In this document: positions 7,029 through 12,088 of the stretch, one piece after another
Numbering within the stretch: the stretch's first letter is position 1
How the letters are laid out: every line of letters begins with the position of its first letter
DNA from: Chromera velia
Taxonomy: Eukaryota; Sar; Chromeraceae
Length of the DNA: 12,088 bases
Direction: 5' to 3'
Assembly (NCBI GenBank): GCA_018398765.1
Contig: JAHBMJ010003250.1
Location: forward strand, 1-12,088
The notes under the pieces: generated by a model
Told to the model about the DNA's origin: nothing
Seen by the model: only the letters and a program-made list of their open reading frames with translations
The model's database searches: none
Made by a program: the position numbers and the translations under genes

Positions 7029-7315
7029 TTACATGCAGATGCAGATGCAGTGACCATGCAGTCACTCATTCAGCTAAACTTTGTACAATATTTAGTAGGC
7101 GCCGCACATAAAAAAAAATAAAATTGTTCTTTAAACGTTTTTTTTGTGGCTATGTTGATTGATTAATACAGTGTCCATAAAATTGACTTTATATTTCATA
7201 TATTCATTGATATAAGAGAACTTTGCACTAAATCTATCTTTGATACTCGATTTACCCGGCCCTTAGTTTGCATTTATAGTTTGTTTATAAGATTTATTTA
7301 CTATAGTTTAAAAGA
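7029..7315. other. AT-rich non-coding stretch
   Basis: If the 6562-7028 gene is real, this would be its 5' flank. A GCAGAT triplet repeat lies near 7034-7050. GCC-CACA followed by A's (7101-7118) is imperfectly inverted at 7138-7150 (T-run then GTGGC). I see no firm promoter element. Confidence 0.4.
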
Positions 7316-7462
7316 ACGATTACCACTGGCGCTTTTGCTTACCATTGAAAACAACGGTAATCAATGTGACTCAGCATGATTATCGTAATCACACAAATAG
7401 TTACCAGGCGGCCCTATAGCGGCCAGCCTAACGGCCGCCTAAGTAACCAAACAAAGTTTGTT
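7316..7462. repeat. Hairpin-rich segment with GTTAC/GTAAC inverted words (MITE-like)
   Basis: GTTAC (7400-7404) plus GGCGGCC (7407-7413) pair with GGCCGCC (7433-7439) plus GTAAC (7443-7447). AACAAA-G-TTTGTT (7449-7461) is a second, perfect inverted repeat. Upstream, GATTACC and GGTAATC words recur in both orientations (about 7319-7390). The density of short inverted words suggests a small foldback element, but no target-site duplication was found. Confidence 0.4.
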
Positions 7463-8449
7463 ACTCCTAAGAGCCTAGCTAAAAACACAGCGTAATCGAC
7501 ATTCTTAACAAATAAAAAGAGGTCTACAAAAAGGTTCAGCAAGATCTAAACGTATGCATATAAACCCTGAAAGATCAAACCTGAAAATATATGGACCAAT
7601 TACCTGTGCCTGCATCAGTTTCCAAATCTACATAGGAACCATGGAATCTGAAGATGAATAATGCCAGTGTATTCTTTCTATGTAAATGACTAGGTAAATG
7701 ACGACCTATAAACTCATCAGAGTAATCATACTAATAACATGCACTGGCAATAGTATGATAGTATGAATAAGTATGAAAAGACGCTAACATCACTTGCAAT
7801 ATGGCTTCTACTATCACATTCTTCAAGCCTCTTCCCACAATTGTTTCCATTACGCTCAAATTGACAGAAATCCGCTTCAAGCATGCTATCTGTTTTTTTA
7901 CCGGAATCTCGGGTTTTAATCGGCTTTCTGACAATCGAATCCGTTTTTGCACAAGATCTCGTTTCCTGAGAATGTCTTTCTGTCACTGAGTTTTTCAAAA
8001 ACATGCACTTGCGATTCAAGCATTCAAAACGTTCAGACATCACTTTTCCACTTTAAAGTCTTCCTTGTAAGTCACCAGATACCCTTGTTTCCCATCTTCT
8101 TTCCTTTCGATCGTTTTCCCTTCATCTTTCCCCTCTTCTCTCTGTGCTTCTCTTCGGCAAGTCCACACACCAGGTCCTCAGATGAATGCTTTCGGCTTCA
8201 CCTCCGTATCGCTTGCTATTGCCTCATTTGGGATGCACTTTTCTTTTTTCTTCAAAGTCTCATGCAGGATTCAAAAATACCAACAGAACGATCCAAAGAC
8301 AGCTTGTGTGTGTGCATCAGGTCTGCACATGTCTAAAATAGAATACACATGATGAAGCCCCCCCCTTTTTCTTCCCAACTTCTTTCAGTGAACATGCTCC
8401 GTCATGCAGTGAACAAGTCAGATTCTCCTTCCTTAAAACACAAGTAGAA
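7463..8449. other. Non-coding stretch downstream of the large gene
   Basis: I see no supportable gene, RNA or repeat. A 105-codon frame at 7726-8043 (minus) and a 129-codon frame at 7947-8336 (plus) overlap each other and have no recognisable motif. A C7-T5 pyrimidine run sits near 8358-8370. The last few hundred bases probably include the 3' untranslated region of the minus-strand gene ending at 8450; no clear polyadenylation signal was identified. Confidence 0.45.
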
Positions 8450-11400
8450 CTAAGAGGAACTGGAAGCAAAACGGAGTGGCCGCCGATGAGAAGTTTCCCC
8501 CTCCCGCCGCTCCTGTTCCATTTCCATTTTACCGCTTTGCTCTTTCGTCTTCTTCGGGTCTCCCCTCTCCTCCTTTCCCTTCTTTCCCTCTCTGTTCACT
8601 TCTTTCTCTCTGACGATTCCTTTCCCCCCTTTGTCTTTGGACTTTCGGACTCTCCACTCTCCTGCGCCTTCTCTGGATTCGCATCGGACGACAGGGTCCG
8701 TGATGGCTCCTTCTGCTGTCACGTCAGTGACAGAACAACTGTGCAGCTCGCGTGCACCCGAACGCCTCCGTTCCTCTTCATCTTGAGATACAGAGCCGGA
8801 TGCAGAACCTGAGTGGTTGTTTGGATGTCTCTGTTCAGGGGGGAGACAGACAAGGGGCCGGGGGCCTCCCAGCCGAGGGAGCGAGAGGTCCGGCTGGAGG
8901 GACGTTCTCGGGCCTGTACTGCCGTCAGTGCATGAGGATGATGCGGCGTCGGGCAGACTGGCCAGGCTCCTCTGATGGGCCCTTTCGGGACGAGGCTCGG
9001 CGCGCCGCCGCCACGCGGCCAGACTGTCTTGGCAGAGGATTCCCAAGCCTAGGCATTCTTCCTCTTCCTCTTCCTCCTTGGTGTTGCTAAAAATGCCCCC
9101 TTTCACACCAGGTCCTCCGTGCACAATGTCATCCCCGGAGATGACAGCTGTCCGCTCGTCGACAGGAAGAGGGAGGCCGCGGTCACCTTCCCTCAGGGGC
9201 ACCCGCTGTGGTCTGAGGACGGGGGCTGAGGGTTCCTCTAAGATCGGTGCTCGGATTGCAGCACAGAAACGCCCTGGTGTGTGTCTCGTCTGCGGGACAG
9301 CCGAGGAACTCACGGAAGGTTCCCCGAAGGTTGGCGCCTCCTCTTCTATGCTGGAAAAATGCAAAATTGGGTTTGGGTTAGTGACTCTGTTGGGAGGGGT
9401 GGACGGGGGCGGCACGCGGGTGGCAGGGGGTGCGGGTGGCGGGCGGAATGTGAGGCGAGGGGGGCGATTGATATAGGCGAGGGGGTTGAGTAATCGTGAG
9501 AGGGATGTTTTCGGTGGAGGTCCTTTTGGCTTTGGGCTGTCTTTTTTCTTTTTCTGTGTGTCGACTGCCACCTTTTTTTGCAAATGCTCTTTCTGTCTTT
9601 GAGAAGACTTATTTGTCCTGTTCCGGTTGCTGCCGTCTCCCCTCCTTTGACAGGGAGAGGGAGACAGGGAAACCCAAGAAGGAACATTCAGCATCAGGTG
9701 ATCTCTCCAAGCTGCCAAACCAAAGATGTCAGAGGAACTCTGCCATGAATCCAAATACCGTCCTGCGTCAATTTCCTCTTTTTCCTCCTCTGCCTTGATT
9801 TGAAGTCTCTCTTTCTCTTTCTCCTGATCCTCAGAGGGCAGTGAAGGCAACATCCAACTCTGTGACACACACGCCGTCCCTGAAGCAGACGCTGAAGATG
9901 CCCCCTCTCCTCCTAACTCAAAGTCGCAGCCTGGAGGGTCAACGACTCCGGAATCCTCAGACTCTGCTGCAGGCAGGAGGCATGAAGGGAATCTTAGAGG
10001 GTTGGCAGACAGAAGCACAGAAGCCAGGAACTGCCTCTCATTGTTCAATCGAGAGGGCCCCGGCAACTTGGTCTTCTCTTGGTATGCCGGGGCCTTTTCA
10101 TTGAAGGACAGGGACACAGAAGGGTCCAGAAGGGAGTTCTCTTCTCCTGTTCCCGAGGGCTCCCCCTGGTCTCTGTCTCTCTTGCCTAAGTAATCAGAGA
10201 GCGGGAACGCCTCTAACGACGTTGGTTGAAGCTCTTCAGCAGACGGGTAGAAGACGGGAGGGGGGAGGGAGGAAGACGAAGAAGACGGATCTGTTGGTAC
10301 TTCTTTTTGCTTTGCTTTTGACTGTACAGTTTGAGAGAGGGACCCCCTTCTCTGGGCCTCACTAGTTTCTGGGGACCCCCCTAGTGATGAGGGGAGGGGG
10401 CCTGGAGGCCTGGTAATTGGAGAAGGGGAGCGCGGGAGAGGGGCACTTTGTCGTCTTCTGACAACGTCTGTATGTGCCTGTGGGGAGCCTTGAAGAAGCT
10501 CTTTGGGGGATATAGAAGAAGACGCAGCGATTGCAGTCAAGCCTAGGAGACCAGAGGGAGTCGGCATCTGCTTCTGCTGTTGCTGACGCTGCACTGCCTG
10601 TAAAAAGTTTGCCCCCCCCCCTCTGCTTGCATCAAGACCTTCAGCTTGTTTGCTGGTTGGAGACGGGGCCGATGCGCGTCTCCCTCTCGACGCACCCGTC
10701 TCCGTCAGAGGGTCCGAAGAGGCACGTCGAAGCCCGCCCTTCTGCGACTTTCCGGTTCCAGTCGGGATGTTCATAGCAGCACTCGATGGCGAGATGGGGA
10801 GGTGCTGGATTCCTTTCCTTAGTTCCAGGTCCCGTTTGTCCTTGTCGAATTCCAATGTGTGGAAGTTGCCCCAAGATACGCGTCTTTGCGGTCTCGGAAC
10901 AGACATAGAAGATGACTCTCCAGGATTTATGATGACAGGGGTGATTGAGGGGTCCTTTAAACCGTCAGGGGTGATGGAGGGCAACGATACAGAGCCGCGA
11001 GGTGCAGACAGCAGTGAGTGTCTCTTGCTCCCTTCGGCCTGTGGGTCTGATTTTTCTTTTTCTTTTTGTTCGTGAGAGAGGAAACGAATGGCTTCAGCAG
11101 GGAAATGCCTTGGGCCTGATGGTGCTTGCGGTTCTATGGGAGGAAGAATGGATGAGGCTTGTAGAGAAGAGGAAGAGGACTGTTGGGGGGGAGGGTATTG
11201 TTCTGAAAGTCCTACCAAAAAAGAGAGGACCGAGGAAGAAGAGACAACGGAACTTCGACGGTTTTGGGGGTCCGGTTGCTTGGCATCATCAGAGGCTGTT
11301 GGGTGAGTGGGACGGGGGGGATGGGAGGTCGTCGAATCTCTCTTTTGTTGATGATGGGCTGGAGGGGGGTGGGGTGGAACAGGAAAGGGGAACAGAGAGC

Positions 11401-12088
11401 TGCCTGCGGGCAAAGGCCCTCTCCATGAAGATGCGATGGAGTCTCTCACACGACTTTGACGGGTTGCTTCTGAGAGGAGGGCGGCGGAAATTCGTCTGCT
11501 TTGTTGGTTTTGTGATAAGAAAGTAGAGGGTCGTCTTTCCTCCTCCTTGGGGGAGAGTGCAGAATGGGGAGGCTGTTGGGCTTGCGGGGGTGCGAGTGAT
11601 GTTTTTCGGTGTTCGGGAGAAACCGATGACCTTCCGTCTTGGGACAGTACAGATGACCTTCTGTCTCCTTGTTGGCCTCCTCTTTCGAATAACACAGACG
11701 CGCTTCTGTCGGACTTGTCTTCTCCCTCCTCTGCCCCCGATATTATCGAGGTTCGTCTGCTTGATTGGGCTTCAGACAGAAGAGAAGAGCGTTTAAACGC
11801 ACCCCTCAGATTGAGAGGCTGACTGTCGCGCTGCGACGGACGAATTCTGGGCTGTGGGGGGGGAAGGTCATACCGAGGAGACAGGAGAGACTGGGAAGGA
11901 TAGGGGCCCTCGAGGTACTGTACGGATCCTCTCTCAGAGCCTGCAGGGTGGCCTTCTGCAGCAGCAGCTGCAAATCTCTGTGAGAGTCTTGTGGGCCGTC
12001 TCTGGAGGACAGAGAGACGTGCAGTTCCTGTCTGGTATCTGGGACTAACCAATGGATTATTCCCGTACTGGAAACTGGGGGGGGGGGG
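8450..12088 (-). CDS. Large low-complexity Ser/Pro/Arg-rich protein, 5' end outside the window
   Basis: One uninterrupted frame of about 1,212 codons runs from the right edge to TAG at 8450-8452. No ATG precedes the edge, so the start lies outside or in an upstream exon. Numbering from the edge, residues 1-600 are rich in Ser, Pro, Gln and Arg and carry 14 basic-basic-x-Ser motifs (residues 99-583). RRVSW at 402-406 fits the RVxF-type docking motif of protein phosphatase 1. Residues 753-777 are a charged, possibly coiled-coil stretch, 883-902 are Pro-rich, 1005-1011 are a run of seven Glu, and 1147-1205 are Lys/Arg/Glu-rich. No enzyme domain or membrane span is visible. It is probably disordered and regulatory or scaffold-like (inference). 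I do not recognise a family. The open length argues for real coding. Introns cannot be excluded. Confidence 0.75.
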   Translation of the reverse strand, partial: PPPPSFQYGNNPLVSPRYQTGTARLSVLQRRPTRLSQRFAAAAAEGHPAGSERGSVQYLEGPYPSQSLLSPRYDLPPPQPRIRPSQRDSQPLNLRGAFKRSSLLSEAQSSRRTSIISGAEEGEDKSDRSASVLFERGGQQGDRRSSVLSQDGRSSVSPEHRKTSLAPPQAQQPPHSALSPKEEERRPSTFLSQNQQSRRISAALLSEATRQSRVRDSIASSWRGPLPAGSSLFPFPVPPHPPPAHHQQKRDSTTSHPPRPTHPTASDDAKQPDPQNRRSSVVSSSSVLSFLVGLSEQYPPPQQSSSSSLQASSILPPIEPQAPSGPRHFPAEAIRFLSHEQKEKEKSDPQAEGSKRHSLLSAPRGSVSLPSITPDGLKDPSITPVIINPGESSSMSVPRPQRRVSWGNFHTLEFDKDKRDLELRKGIQHLPISPSSAAMNIPTGTGKSQKGGLRRASSDPLTETGASRGRRASAPSPTSKQAEGLDASRGGGANFLQAVQRQQQQKQMPTPSGLLGLTAIAASSSISPKELLQGSPQAHTDVVRRRQSAPLPRSPSPITRPPGPLPSSLGGSPETSEAQRRGSLSQTVQSKAKQKEVPTDPSSSSSSLPPPVFYPSAEELQPTSLEAFPLSDYLGKRDRDQGEPSGTGEENSLLDPSVSLSFNEKAPAYQEKTKLPGPSRLNNERQFLASVLLSANPLRFPSCLLPAAESEDSGVVDPPGCDFELGGEGASSASASGTACVSQSWMLPSLPSEDQEKEKERLQIKAEEEKEEIDAGRYLDSWQSSSDIFGLAAWRDHLMLNVPSWVSLSPSPCQRRGDGSNRNRTNKSSQRQKEHLQKKVAVDTQKKKKDSPKPKGPPPKTSLSRLLNPLAYINRPPRLTFRPPPAPPATRVPPPSTPPNRVTNPNPILHFSSIEEEAPTFGEPSVSSSAVPQTRHTPGRFCAAIRAPILEEPSAPVLRPQRVPLREGDRGLPLPVDERTAVISGDDIVHGGPGVKGGIFSNTKEEEEEEECLGLGILCQDSLAAWRRRAEPRPERAHQRSLASLPDAASSSCTDGSTGPRTSLQPDLSLPRLGGPRPLVCLPPEQRHPNNHSGSASGSVSQDEEERRRSGARELHSCSVTDVTAEGAITDPVVRCESREGAGEWRVRKSKDKGGKGIVREKEVNREGKKGKEERGDPKKTKEQSGKMEMEQERREGETSHRRPLRFASSSS
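12077..12088. repeat. G12 homopolymer at the window edge
   Basis: Twelve G's end the window. On the minus strand they read as a run of Pro codons at the visible start of the large frame. A run like this may be real, may mark a contig end, or may hide a length error that would change the frame upstream. Confidence 0.8.

Noticed and set aside
7726-8043. 105-codon minus-strand open frame beginning MMSERFECLNRKCMF
   Set aside because: No recognisable motif, no supporting splice or context signal, and it overlaps an equally long plus-strand frame.
7947-8336. 129-codon plus-strand open frame rich in Phe and Ser
   Set aside because: It reads a pyrimidine-rich strand, which gives Phe/Ser/Leu-rich frames by composition alone, and has no family resemblance.
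11002-11526. 174-codon plus-strand frame opposite the large gene
   Set aside because: Shadow of the 1,200-codon minus-strand frame; its Gly/Glu/Arg content mirrors the other strand.
1-12088. CRISPR array, tRNA, rRNA, or bacterial operon signals
   Set aside because: No regularly spaced repeats, no cloverleaf with a GTTCGA-type B box, no rRNA core sequence, and no closely packed gene series were found on either strand.

Overview
The window looks like nuclear DNA from a eukaryote. It holds a decayed APE-type non-LTR retrotransposon (LINE), a broken hAT-type transposase fragment, AT-rich intergenic DNA with microsatellites and hairpins, and one very long low-complexity Ser/Pro/Arg-rich open frame. 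There are no bacterial-style operons, ribosome binding sites, rRNA or tRNA genes, or CRISPR arrays. The mix suits a protist or alga. A chromerid-like alveolate such as Chromera is my best guess, but that is an impression from gene style and nothing in the window proves it.

Layout. Bases 1-583 are non-coding and contain a perfect 24-bp inverted repeat (140-163 / 452-475), a short GATATC microsatellite and the left part of an AATTGC-rich repeat. A near-complete LINE of about 3.9 kb lies at 595-4513 on the + strand. It has an APE endonuclease, a reverse transcriptase and a C-terminal C2H2-like finger, ends in an (ATG)n tail, and is bracketed by an 11-bp direct repeat that looks like a target-site duplication. 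It carries an in-frame stop, a frameshift and replaced residues at three diagnostic sites, so it is dead. Bases 4776-5291 (minus strand) hold pieces of an hAT transposase, including the C-terminal dimerisation region, in two frames. Next come an (AT)n microsatellite, a CpG-dense patch and a second copy of the AATTGC-rich repeat (5618-5726). Bases 5738-8449 are mostly non-coding, with several hairpins. They also contain a tentative small two-exon gene on the minus strand (6562-7028), for which splice sites and phase agree.

Bases 8450-12088 (minus strand) are one uninterrupted frame of about 1,212 codons that runs off the right edge, so its 5' end is missing. The protein looks disordered. Its N-terminal half carries 14 basic-basic-x-Ser motifs, like basophilic kinase sites, and one candidate protein phosphatase 1 docking motif. 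I do not recognise it as a named family.

The parts do not form a pathway. The left half is layered mobile DNA, with the LINE inserted in an older repeat, and the right end is a host gene. I found no convincing new multi-gene system. The points most worth checking are the phosphosite-like array in the large protein, the concentration of LINE damage at catalytic residues, the paired AATTGC repeat with hAT-like end sequences, and the candidate two-exon gene.
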